In this document: piece by piece, positions 32,754 to 38,782 of the stretch
How the letters are laid out: the number at the start of each line of letters is the position of its first letter
Numbering within the stretch: the first letter of the stretch is position 1
From: RGIG2000 sp045612665
Lineage (GTDB): Bacteria; Bacillota; Clostridia; Oscillospirales; CAG-272
Direction of reading: 5' to 3'
Assembly (NCBI GenBank): GCA_045612665.1
Contig: JAZKZO010000023.1
Span: 1 to 38,782, forward strand
DNA: 38,782 nt
Program-made: the position numbers and the translations under genes
The notes under the pieces: generated by a model
Databases searched by the model: none
What the model saw: the letters and a program-made list of their open reading frames with translations, nothing else
Told to the model about the DNA's origin: nothing

Positions 32754-32948
32754 ATGGATATTTCATTGATTTTAAAAATAACAGGAATAGGAATACTTAT
32801 ATCCGTTGCCTGTCAAATTCTTTCAAAAAGTGGCCGCGATGAGCAAGCAACGCTTTTATCGATTGGCGGAATTATAATGGTTATGCTACTTATAATCGGT
32901 GAAATCGAGGGGCTTTTCGAGGCTCTTTCCCGAGTTTTCGGTATTTGA
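32754..32948 (+). CDS. spoIIIAC: Stage III sporulation protein AC
   Basis: A 64-residue protein with two membrane segments (ILKITGIGILISVACQIL and LLSIGGIIMVMLLIIGEIEG) joined by SKSGRDEQAT, the conserved loop of SpoIIIAC. It belongs to the same family as SpoIIIAD and is a membrane part of the feeding channel. It starts seven bases after spoIIIAB, with AGGTG as ribosome binding site. Confidence 0.93.
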   Translation: MDISLILKITGIGILISVACQILSKSGRDEQATLLSIGGIIMVMLLIIGEIEGLFEALSRVFGI

Positions 32949-32949
32949 T

Positions 32950-33333
32950 ATGGATAGTATAAAGGTATGCGGAATAGTCATTTGCGCGCTTTCCGTTCTT
33001 TTAATGTTTAAAAATTTGCGCTCAGAATACTCTCTTTTTATCAGAATTATTTTAACTCTCGGAGTAGCTATTGTAACTACGGCATTAATATATCCGATTT
33101 TGAGTTATGTTTGCGAGATTTCATCGGGCACAGCACTGGAAAAGCATCTTCCTTCTCTTATAAAAGCGCTAGGAATTGCAATTTCAGTGCAAATCACAGC
33201 CGATATATGCAAGGATGCAGGTGAGGATGCGATTGGATCGAGAATTTATTTATTCGGACAAGCAGAAATTTTAATAATTTCCATTCCTATAATAAAAAGC
33301 TTACTCTCTCTTTGCGGGGACTTGATAAAATGA
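32950..33333 (+). CDS. spoIIIAD: Stage III sporulation protein AD
   Basis: Membrane protein of 127 residues with about four hydrophobic segments (VCGIVICALSVLLMF, IRIILTLGVAIVTTALI, IKALGIAISVQITADICKD, AEILIISIPIIKSLL). ADICKDAGEDAIGSRIYLFG is the conserved block of the family. The ATG at 32950 is one base after the spoIIIAC stop; the open frame upstream, inside spoIIIAC, has no start site of its own. Weak ribosome binding sequence suggests translational coupling. Confidence 0.92.
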   Translation: MDSIKVCGIVICALSVLLMFKNLRSEYSLFIRIILTLGVAIVTTALIYPILSYVCEISSGTALEKHLPSLIKALGIAISVQITADICKDAGEDAIGSRIYLFGQAEILIISIPIIKSLLSLCGDLIK

Positions 33334-34466
33334 TAAAAAAGATAGCTTTTATAATTATTTTCGCATTGTTTTTGACGCAAGCATGTCTTGCTGAGGAAAA
33401 CGTACAAAAAGAGATAAACGAATATATAAGTGATGAAATGAGCGATTTTAAGGGCACATTGCCTGAATATGTTACTGACTTTCTTGGCGATGAGGTGTTT
33501 GAGGGGGATTTTTCATCACTTACAAACGGAGAAATAAATCAAAGCACTTTCATCGACTACGTAATTAACTATATTTTGTTTTCTCTACCTAGCATTACAA
33601 GATCATTTTCCTCTCTTTTAATTTTGATTCTTTTAATTTCGATTTTTAATCTTCTAAAAAGCTCGTTTTCATCCGAAGGGCTAAAAAACGCCTTTTCAAC
33701 TTGCGCCTCTCTTTCTCTTTGTGTGAGCGTTTTTTCCATTGTTGAGGGAATTGTTGACACTTCTATTGATTATGTAGGCACTCTTTGCGATACGATGAAC
33801 ACTTTTGCGCCTGTAATGAGTGCTATGTACATTATGACGGGCTCTATTTCAAGCGCAGCCGTATCAAACGCATCCATGATGCTATTTTTATCAATCGTCG
33901 AAAATTTCATTGTTATTGCGCTTGTCCCGATAATCAAAATATGTCTTTGCTTCTCTTTGGTTGGTTCTATTTCGGGCGGTATAGATTTGAGTGAGGGCTC
34001 AAAAATGATAAAAAACACTTTTACAGGGATTTGCGTGTTTTTGATGAGCATTTTTTCGTTTGTAATGTCCTATCAAGGAGTGTTATCGCAAGGCGCAGAC
34101 ACACTGACGATAAGAACTGCAAGATTTGCCGTTGGCAACTTCATTCCTATCGTGGGTGGATTTGTCGGAGAGTCGTTAAAAACCGTTTCTTCAAGCCTTT
34201 CCCTTGTAAAGGGATCGTGTGGAGTCATCGCAATTATAGTAATTGTGCTTCTTACCTTGCCTGTCATCGCTTCGTTGCTTCTTTACAGGCTCTCTTTTGG
34301 AATTATATCGACTCTATCAAGGATTTTAGGCATTGGAAACGAGACGAGGTGCTGCGACGAGGCAGGAACGCTATGCTCCTTTATTTTGGCTATTCTCTCG
34401 CTCACCTTTGTTGTTTTTATATTCGCACTAACTATCTTTATAAAATCGTCGGGTGGCATGGGATGA
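33330..34466 (+). CDS. spoIIIAE: Stage III sporulation protein AE
   Basis: Polytopic membrane protein of the SpoIIIA complex, 378 residues with a signal-like N-terminus (MIKKIAFIIIFALFLTQACL) and about seven later hydrophobic segments. Conserved pieces: LPEYVTDFLGDEVFEGDF, LCDTMNTFAPVMSAMYIMTG, FSFVMSYQGVLSQGADTLTI, TARFAVGNFIPIVGGFVGES and LSRILGIGNE. The ATG at 33330 overlaps the spoIIIAD stop (ATGA). Confidence 0.95.
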   Translation: MIKKIAFIIIFALFLTQACLAEENVQKEINEYISDEMSDFKGTLPEYVTDFLGDEVFEGDFSSLTNGEINQSTFIDYVINYILFSLPSITRSFSSLLILILLISIFNLLKSSFSSEGLKNAFSTCASLSLCVSVFSIVEGIVDTSIDYVGTLCDTMNTFAPVMSAMYIMTGSISSAAVSNASMMLFLSIVENFIVIALVPIIKICLCFSLVGSISGGIDLSEGSKMIKNTFTGICVFLMSIFSFVMSYQGVLSQGADTLTIRTARFAVGNFIPIVGGFVGESLKTVSSSLSLVKGSCGVIAIIVIVLLTLPVIASLLLYRLSFGIISTLSRILGIGNETRCCDEAGTLCSFILAILSLTFVVFIFALTIFIKSSGGMG

Positions 34467-34948
34467 GTTATTTTTTGAATTCTATTCTCGTTTTGGCAAT
34501 CGTTTCGGGAATTGTAAGCTCGATTTTATGCGCAAATGACCTGATAAAGCGATATGTGTCGTATTTTTTGAGCTTAATTATGCTAGTTGTAATACTTACT
34601 CCCCTTTTTAAGATTTTTTCCTCTTTTGATACTATAAAGGAATATATAAGCGAATTTTCTCATAGCATTAAAACAGAGGAAATAATAGACAACTCAAATT
34701 CTCTTATCGTAAATACCACAAGCGAGCGCGTGTGCGATGGCGTTAAGGAGCTAGTGGTAACAAAATTCGGATTTGATAAGAACGACGTTTATGTGTCATT
34801 AGAGCTTGACGACTGTGATATTGGTTCAATAAAAATAACATGTGTAAACGTTGTTCTAACAAATAAGGCGTCCTGGTCCGATACTGACAGGGTTAAGGAA
34901 TATCTTGATAAGACCGTCGGATGTCAAATAAACGTAACAAGGAGGTAA
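34463..34948 (+). CDS. spoIIIAF: Stage III sporulation protein AF
   Basis: Protein of 161 residues with two N-terminal membrane segments (SILVLAIVSGIVSSILC and SYFLSLIMLVVILTPLFKI) and a soluble ring-building-motif-like domain (EIIDNSNSLIV, VKELVVTKFG, VYVSLELDD, IKITCVNVVL). Its ATG overlaps the spoIIIAE stop as ATGA. The frame is open for 144 more codons upstream, inside spoIIIAE, but that part is an overlapping-frame artefact without membrane or family features. Confidence 0.93.
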   Translation: MSYFLNSILVLAIVSGIVSSILCANDLIKRYVSYFLSLIMLVVILTPLFKIFSSFDTIKEYISEFSHSIKTEEIIDNSNSLIVNTTSERVCDGVKELVVTKFGFDKNDVYVSLELDDCDIGSIKITCVNVVLTNKASWSDTDRVKEYLDKTVGCQINVTRR

Positions 34949-34949
34949 A

Positions 34950-35351
34950 ATGCTGAAAGGAAATAAAGGTAAAATTATTATTGCTTCTCTTGCAATTTTG
35001 GGATGCGTTTTGATTTTGCTTGGCTCTTTTCAGGGAAAATCAAAAAACAAGGGCAATTATGAAAATTATGTAGACACGCTTGAAGAAAAGCTTGAGGAGT
35101 TTTTGAGAGGTGTTGACGGGATAAGGGAAGCGGACGTTATTATAATGCTTGACGAATATGAAAATTATGATGTATCAAGCTCGGTTTTTTCCTCAAATGA
35201 TGAAAAACCTACTACCGTTCCAAAAATAAGAGGAGTTGCGGTTGCAGTTTCAAACGGAGATAGCTATACAGTACAGCTAAAGGTAAGCTCCGTTGTGTGT
35301 AGTTATCTTGGAATTTCCTCAAATAAAGTTAAGATTGTGGCTATAAAATAG
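34950..35351 (+). CDS. spoIIIAG: Stage III sporulation protein AG
   Basis: Forms the large ring of the SpoIIIA channel in the space between mother cell and forespore. One N-terminal membrane segment (IIIASLAILGCVLILLGSF), then the ring-building domain (YVDTLEEKLEEFLRGVDGI, ADVIIMLDEYE, PKIRGVAVAVSNGDS, VSSVVCSYLGISSNKVKI). At 133 residues it is much shorter than the Bacillus protein (about 230), lacking most of the insert. AGGAGG five bases before the ATG is an ideal site; one base separates it from spoIIIAF. Confidence 0.93.
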   Translation: MLKGNKGKIIIASLAILGCVLILLGSFQGKSKNKGNYENYVDTLEEKLEEFLRGVDGIREADVIIMLDEYENYDVSSSVFSSNDEKPTTVPKIRGVAVAVSNGDSYTVQLKVSSVVCSYLGISSNKVKIVAIK

Positions 35352-35410
35352 CATAATCACAAAAGATAAAAAATATAATTTAACATAAACTACTATATAG
35401 GAGTAAAATT

Positions 35411-35992
35411 ATGAAACCAGAAAATCCAAACATTCAAAAGAAACCGGGCAAAATCAAGGCTTTTTTCAAAAAAATCGGTGTTAGAAACCTTGTCGTTATA
35501 TGCGCTGTGCTGCTTATAGGCGGTGCTGTGGGTATAAATTACATACTCTATTCCGCACCAGATACAAATGAGCCTGCAGGCGACGTTGATATTGACCTTG
35601 GCGACACAAACATTCAAGACACTCTTGATAAGGATGAAAACACATCTGATTACTTTGCGCAAACTGTTTTTAGCCGTCAACAGGCTCGCGACGAAGCACT
35701 TGAGGTTTTGCAGGCAGTTGCTACAAACTCCTCTGCTTTGCCTGAGGCGGTAGATGCAGCACTTGCAGACATTGCACAAATTGCAAAGGATATCGATAGC
35801 GAATCAAAGATTGAAACACTTGTTAAGGCAAAGGGCTTTGAGGAATGTATTGCTGTAATTAGTGAGGATAGCGCAACTGTTATCGTTAAAACGGACGGTC
35901 TTTTGGCAAGCGAGGTAGCTCAAATTAACGAAATAGTTTACGAGCAGTCAGGTATCCTTCCAACAGGTCTTAAAATTATCGAAAAGAAATAA
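35411..35992 (+). CDS. spoIIIAH: Stage III sporulation protein AH
   Basis: Mother-cell partner of SpoIIQ or its clostridial equivalent across the intermembrane space. Cytoplasmic basic N-terminus (KKPGKIKAFFKKIG), one membrane segment (LVVICAVLLIGGAVGINYIL), an acidic linker (DVDIDLGDTNIQDTLDKDEN) and a C-terminal ring-building domain (SRQQARDEALEVLQAV, VKAKGFEECIAVISEDSATV, EIVYEQSGILPTGLKII). The 193 residues are close to usual. It follows spoIIIAG after a 59-base AT-rich gap and ends in a strong terminator that closes the operon. Confidence 0.93.
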   Translation: MKPENPNIQKKPGKIKAFFKKIGVRNLVVICAVLLIGGAVGINYILYSAPDTNEPAGDVDIDLGDTNIQDTLDKDENTSDYFAQTVFSRQQARDEALEVLQAVATNSSALPEAVDAALADIAQIAKDIDSESKIETLVKAKGFEECIAVISEDSATVIVKTDGLLASEVAQINEIVYEQSGILPTGLKIIEKK

Positions 35993-35996
35993 TTAT

Positions 35997-36023
35997 AAAA
36001 ATCCCGAGTCAATCGGGATTTTT
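35997..36023 (+). terminator. Terminator of the spoIIIA operon
   Basis: ATCCCGA (36001-36007), GTCAA loop, TCGGGAT (36013-36019), then TTTTTC. Confidence 0.9.
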
Positions 36024-36040
36024 CATTTAGAAGTTTTATC

Positions 36041-36069
36041 TTGACAAAGAGAAAAAAATATAGTAAAAT
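36041..36069 (+). promoter_or_regulatory. Sigma-A promoter of the small unknown gene
   Basis: TTGACA (36041-36046), a 17-base spacer and TAAAAT (36064-36069). Confidence 0.8.
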
Positions 36070-36103
36070 GAATTGAATGATTTTTTGGAAGGAGTATTCT
36101 CTT

Positions 36104-36373
36104 ATGGAGCTTAAGAATAAAAATTACATTGAATACAAGGGAAAGCCACTTGTAAGAGAGGGTGATACTCTCTATTACGGCTTTGTAAACGATCCATATA
36201 TTTTGAGACTTGATATCTTTATGAAGGACGCAAACGGCGATCCTACAATGGTTTTCGGCACTATTTGCCCAACCAATGATACAAATAAGGTTATCAAGCA
36301 GCTTAACAAGGCAGGTCTTTACGAGGCACTTGATATCGGTGCTGAATGGCTTGAACATCAAAACAAGGAATAA
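36104..36373 (+). CDS. Small protein of unknown function
   Basis: An 89-residue soluble protein that I do not recognise. It begins ELKNKNYIEYKGKPLVREGD and continues TLYYGFVNDPYILRLDIF, ending in a helix-rich LNKAGLYEALDIGAEWLEHQ. The alternating hydrophobic pattern in the first half suggests a beta-sheet followed by two helices; there is no signal peptide or membrane segment. AAGGAG nine bases before the ATG at 36104 supports that start over an in-frame Met at 36077. A near-consensus promoter and a strong terminator frame it as a single-gene unit that is probably well expressed. Translated, evenly composed and flanked by signals, so it is a real gene. Confidence 0.8.
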   Translation: MELKNKNYIEYKGKPLVREGDTLYYGFVNDPYILRLDIFMKDANGDPTMVFGTICPTNDTNKVIKQLNKAGLYEALDIGAEWLEHQNKE

Positions 36374-36374
36374 G

Positions 36375-36402
36375 AAAAAACCACCGAAACGGTGGTTTTT
36401 TT
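36375..36402. terminator. Bidirectional terminator between small unknown gene and marR
   Basis: AACCACCG (36379-36386), AAA, CGGTGGTT (36390-36397), with A-run on the left and T-run on the right, between convergent genes. Confidence 0.85.
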
Positions 36403-36856
36403 AATTTTCTACTAAATTATCAAGCATTTTTTCAAGGACGTACATAGCGACTCTTTCATCTCTTTCGGGAATATCCTTCATTATAGTCTCATCGGTTTTT
36501 GAAAGGAGATTTTTGTGAGAATTTGAAATTTCCAAGCCTTTTTTTGTTAAGAAAACTCGAGTTGCCCTCATATCATACTCGTCCTGTACTCTTTTTACAA
36601 AGCCCTCTTTTTCCATTTTGGTAATTGCAACACTTACAGTCGAGCCCTTCATTTGAGTTGCCTTAACAAGCTCGTGCTGAGTTGCACCATCATATCTAGA
36701 TAGATACGCAAGAATAAGTCTTGCCGTTTTATCCTTGAACATTATTACGTCATTTTTTGAAATTTTATCCTCAAAAAGCTTTACAACCTCTGTTGCGACC
36801 ATTAAAAGCGTTCTATTTGGATTTTCGCGAAGCTTTTCTAAATCTAATTTGTTCAT
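36401..36856 (-). CDS. MarR-family transcriptional regulator
   Basis: Dimeric winged-helix regulator of 151 residues. The DNA-binding core is LILAYLSRYDGATQHELVKA, MKGSTVSVAITKMEKEGFVK and the wing RVQDEYDMRATRVFLTKKG, typical of MarR; flanking helices form the dimer. GAGGG before the ATG supports the start. An inverted repeat over its own promoter suggests autorepression. It is divergent from spoIVB, 166 bases away. Ligand and other targets are unknown. Confidence 0.93.
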   Translation of the reverse strand: MNKLDLEKLRENPNRTLLMVATEVVKLFEDKISKNDVIMFKDKTARLILAYLSRYDGATQHELVKATQMKGSTVSVAITKMEKEGFVKRVQDEYDMRATRVFLTKKGLEISNSHKNLLSKTDETIMKDIPERDERVAMYVLEKMLDNLVEN

Positions 36857-36872
36857 ATTTTACCCTCAATTT

Positions 36873-36917
36873 GTTAGTTTACTAACTAATTATAGTTCTT
36901 TTTCATTGAAAAATCAA
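36873..36917 (-). promoter_or_regulatory. marR promoter with MarR-type operator
   Basis: On the minus strand TTGATT (36912-36917), a 17-base spacer and TATAAT (36889-36894). A perfect inverted repeat GTTAGT-TT-ACTAAC (36873-36886) lies two bases beyond the -10 box, where a bound repressor would block the start of transcription. Confidence 0.75.
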
Positions 36918-36947
36918 TACTGACGGTAAAATTTTCATTTTTTATTG

Positions 36948-36960
36948 GTAGTTAATCTAC
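36948..36960. promoter_or_regulatory. Possible second operator upstream of spoIVB
   Basis: GTAG-TTAAT-CTAC, an imperfect relative of the marR operator, 63 bases before the first spoIVB start. Weak. Confidence 0.25.
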
Positions 36961-37022
36961 AAATCATATAATTTTGTTAGACATAAAAAGCTCTCATCTA
37001 CACAAATTAAGTATGTACAAAA

Positions 37023-38126
37023 ATGAAAGGACAGATAATAAAAATAATGAAAAAATCGAAAATTTTTATTCGGTTTTTGATAACAATAATGATGCTTTTT
37101 GCATTCGGCATTTCATCGAGTGCCGCCCAAAAAAATCACGGCGTATTTGATGATTTTGTAAGCACAATAGAGGGAAAAGGCACGGATTTATCAAAAATCG
37201 AGCTTTATGTTGGCGGAATGCCCTTTGGTGTGAAAATCATATCAAAGGGTCTGACGGTTGTAGGATTTTCATCAACTGAGGGAGAAAACGCATCGCCCGC
37301 ATTTATGGCGGGAATAAGAAACGGCGATATTATAATTAAAGCAAACGGAAGAGATGTAAAATCTATAAACGATTTTTCGTCCATTATTTCATCAAATCCT
37401 GGTGAGATGGTAACGGTTACGGTATTAAGAGGTAAAAACGAGCTAGAGTTCTCCTTCAAGCCCGTATATTCGACTGATGACGGCTCTTACAAGACAGGAA
37501 TTTACGTCAAGGACTCAACCTCTGGAATAGGAACTGTAACCTTTATAAATCCCGTAACAGGTGCATTTGGCGGTCTTGGACACGGCATATGCGATTCATC
37601 CTCGGGACGGCTTGTATCTCTTTCTCAAGGTATAATTATGGATGTTTCAATAAACGGAGTTGTCAAGGGCAAGGTTGGAGATGCAGGTGAGCTTAGGGGC
37701 TCTTTTAATGCAAAAAAGATAGGTTCTCTTTCAAGAAATAGCTCAAACGGAGTTTTTGGTGTTATTTCTCTTAACTCCGTGCACTCTCCTGAGGGTAAAA
37801 TGCACGTTTGTCCAAAGGAAGAAATTAAAAACGGCGAGGCTTATATTTGGTGCACGCTTGACGAAAACGGTCCTCAAAAATACTCCGTTTCGATATCGGA
37901 CATTGATTTGACATCATCAAACGTCAAAAATTTTAGAGTCAAGGTAACTGATCCAAGACTCCTTGCAAAAACAGGTGGAATTGTTCAAGGAATGAGTGGC
38001 TCACCTATAATTCAAAACGGCAGGATTATTGGAGCTATAACGCACGTACTGATAAACGATCCGACACAGGGATACGGAATTTTTATTGAAAATATGCTTT
38101 CTTCAATGCCCGAAATGCTAAAATAA
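37023..38126 (+). CDS. spoIVB: SpoIVB serine peptidase
   Basis: Forespore-made serine protease that signals across the intermembrane space to trigger sigma-K activation. N-terminal signal anchor (FLITIMMLFAFGISSSA), PDZ domain at about 68-145 (ASPAFMAGIRNGDIIIKANG), then the S55 peptidase domain with His187 (GGLGHGI), Asp310 (KVTDPRLL) and Ser325 (VQGMSGSPIIQNGR). The 367 residues are shorter than in Bacillus (about 425) but complete. Start is uncertain: ATG 37023 has no ribosome binding site, while ATG 37047 (MKKSKIFIRF) has AAAGGA but 15 bases away. spo0A, its usual neighbour, does not follow. No sigma-G boxes were recognised. Confidence 0.95.
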   Translation: MKGQIIKIMKKSKIFIRFLITIMMLFAFGISSSAAQKNHGVFDDFVSTIEGKGTDLSKIELYVGGMPFGVKIISKGLTVVGFSSTEGENASPAFMAGIRNGDIIIKANGRDVKSINDFSSIISSNPGEMVTVTVLRGKNELEFSFKPVYSTDDGSYKTGIYVKDSTSGIGTVTFINPVTGAFGGLGHGICDSSSGRLVSLSQGIIMDVSINGVVKGKVGDAGELRGSFNAKKIGSLSRNSSNGVFGVISLNSVHSPEGKMHVCPKEEIKNGEAYIWCTLDENGPQKYSVSISDIDLTSSNVKNFRVKVTDPRLLAKTGGIVQGMSGSPIIQNGRIIGAITHVLINDPTQGYGIFIENMLSSMPEMLK

Positions 38127-38130
38127 AGGA

Positions 38131-38160
38131 AAAACAAGCTCTAAAAGGAGCTTGTTTTTT
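38131..38160 (+). terminator. Terminator of spoIVB
   Basis: CAAGCTC (38135-38141), six-base loop, GAGCTTG (38148-38154), then six T. Confidence 0.88.
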
Positions 38161-38171
38161 CTTAAAAAGTA

Positions 38172-38200
38172 TTTACTTTCATAATGAGAATAGTTATAAT
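38172..38200 (+). promoter_or_regulatory. Sigma-A promoter of the glycyl radical enzyme gene
   Basis: TTTACT (38172-38177), a 17-base spacer and TATAAT (38195-38200); AAGAGGT precedes the ATG at 38234. Confidence 0.75.
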
Positions 38201-38233
38201 AAAAATAGAAATTTTCAATTTTAAGAGGTAATT

Positions 38234-38782
38234 ATGAACGAAAGGATTTCTAAGCTTCTTGAGCTAACTCTTGACGGAAAAATGTACGTTGAGCCTGTTC
38301 CAACTGCTTTTGACGAGAATGATGCCATTCTTTCCAAGATTCAAAGAGAGTCAAAAAGGCTTTGCGAATATATTTTAAATCAAGAGCCGATGATAACCGA
38401 GTATTCTCTTTTCACAGGAATGTTTAATTTTGACGGCTCGGTTGTTGGAGATGCTTTTCAGCGTAGCGGTCATATTGAAAATCAAATGGCGCTTGACAAA
38501 TATTACCTCAAAAAAATTGACAATCTTTCCACAATGGAGTGGCAACACGCGACAGGCGATTATTCCAGAGTTTTAAGCTGTGGACTTTTTGGCATGTGCA
38601 CGGATATTATGAATTCTTATAAAAGCCATAACGGCAAGGAAGAAAAGGAGTTTCTTATCGCGCTTGGAAGCGTTTGTGAGGCGATGATGTATTGGTCTTA
38701 CAAATGCTCTACTCGTGCAAGGGAGCTTGCTGAAAAGATTGAAAACCCTACCTATAAGGCTAATCTTTTGCGCCTTGCACAC
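38234..38782 (+). CDS. Glycyl radical enzyme (pyruvate formate-lyase-like), N-terminal part
   Basis: The first 183 residues of a protein that runs off the window. The frame is open from an ATG with a good ribosome binding site to the last base. The N-terminal helices (ISKLLELTLDGKMYVEPV, RESKRLCEYILNQEPMIT) and the block MEWQHATGDYSRVLSCGLFG correspond to the start of the PFL-like barrel of glycyl radical enzymes, where a G-H-x-x-P-D-Y pattern is usual. The catalytic Cys and the C-terminal glycyl radical loop lie beyond the edge, so the reaction (pyruvate formate-lyase, dehydratase or lyase) cannot be assigned, and no activating enzyme is visible. Confidence 0.7.
   Translation, partial: MNERISKLLELTLDGKMYVEPVPTAFDENDAILSKIQRESKRLCEYILNQEPMITEYSLFTGMFNFDGSVVGDAFQRSGHIENQMALDKYYLKKIDNLSTMEWQHATGDYSRVLSCGLFGMCTDIMNSYKSHNGKEEKEFLIALGSVCEAMMYWSYKCSTRARELAEKIENPTYKANLLRLAH

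Noticed and set aside
34031..34462. Long open frame extending spoIIIAF upstream into spoIIIAE
   Set aside because: The translated part is basic and Cys/Arg-rich without family features, overlaps spoIIIAE in another frame, and the ATGA junction at 34463 gives the proper SpoIIIAF N-terminus.
35352..35410. Separate sigma-E promoter for spoIIIAH
   Set aside because: CATAAT and CATAAACT fragments are present but their spacing does not fit known sigma-E promoters; the gap is simply AT-rich.

Overview
The window is a chromosomal stretch from a low-GC, Gram-positive, endospore-forming member of the Clostridia. The evidence is a PolC-type replicase, the MEP isoprenoid pathway, sigma-A in a dgt-dnaG-rpoD cluster, and sporulation genes (spoIIGA-sigE, spoIIIAA to spoIIIAH, spoIVB, a YlmC/YmxH protein). 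It is mostly ordinary core genome. I see no phage, insertion sequence, CRISPR array, rRNA or tRNA. No gap between genes exceeds about 225 bases.

Layout. (1) 1-4250: the 3' part of a cysteine desulfurase-like gene meets a leftward set (ispD, ispF, rpe, VanZ-like) plus an orphan BlaI/MecI-type repressor. (2) 4250-5330: a stand-alone acyl carrier protein and a divergent regulator with a degenerate ROK-like body, with promoters back to back. (3) 5333-17900: a leftward housekeeping series, rpsB-tsf, then pyrH-frr, then uppS-cdsA-dxr-rseP-ispG-polC. This covers translation, UMP phosphorylation, undecaprenyl phosphate and phospholipid precursors, MEP enzymes, a site-2 protease and the replicative polymerase. 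(4) 17990-26370: YlmC/YmxH protein, a large orphan solute-binding-type lipoprotein, rpoD-dnaG-dgt, yigZ, hflX and rpmE, all leftward. (5) 26450-27960: spoIIGA-sigE, the mother-cell sigma factor and its activating protease. (6) From 28130 the coding direction turns rightward: an ABC exporter half-transporter, a leftward pseudo-receiver regulator, a DUF4830 protein, the complete spoIIIA operon, a small unknown protein, a leftward MarR regulator, spoIVB, and the start of a glycyl radical enzyme that runs off the right edge.

How the genes connect. Dxr, IspD, IspF and IspG supply isoprenoid precursors, which UppS turns into undecaprenyl diphosphate for the wall; CdsA makes CDP-diacylglycerol. SpoIIGA activates pro-sigma-E; in known spore formers sigma-E switches on spoIIIA, whose products build the mother-cell side of the feeding channel, and SpoIVB signals from the forespore to activate sigma-K.

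Sigma-A-type promoters are unusually legible here: many have a 17-base spacer with near-consensus -35 and -10 boxes. They are used below to correct several start codons. The items most worth a second look are the ACP/ROK-like divergent pair, a long-hairpin rpsB leader, the spoIIGA promoter with its 23-base box spacing and inverted TGTCGC sites, the pseudo-receiver regulator next to the DUF4830 gene, and a strong inverted repeat beside the BlaI gene.
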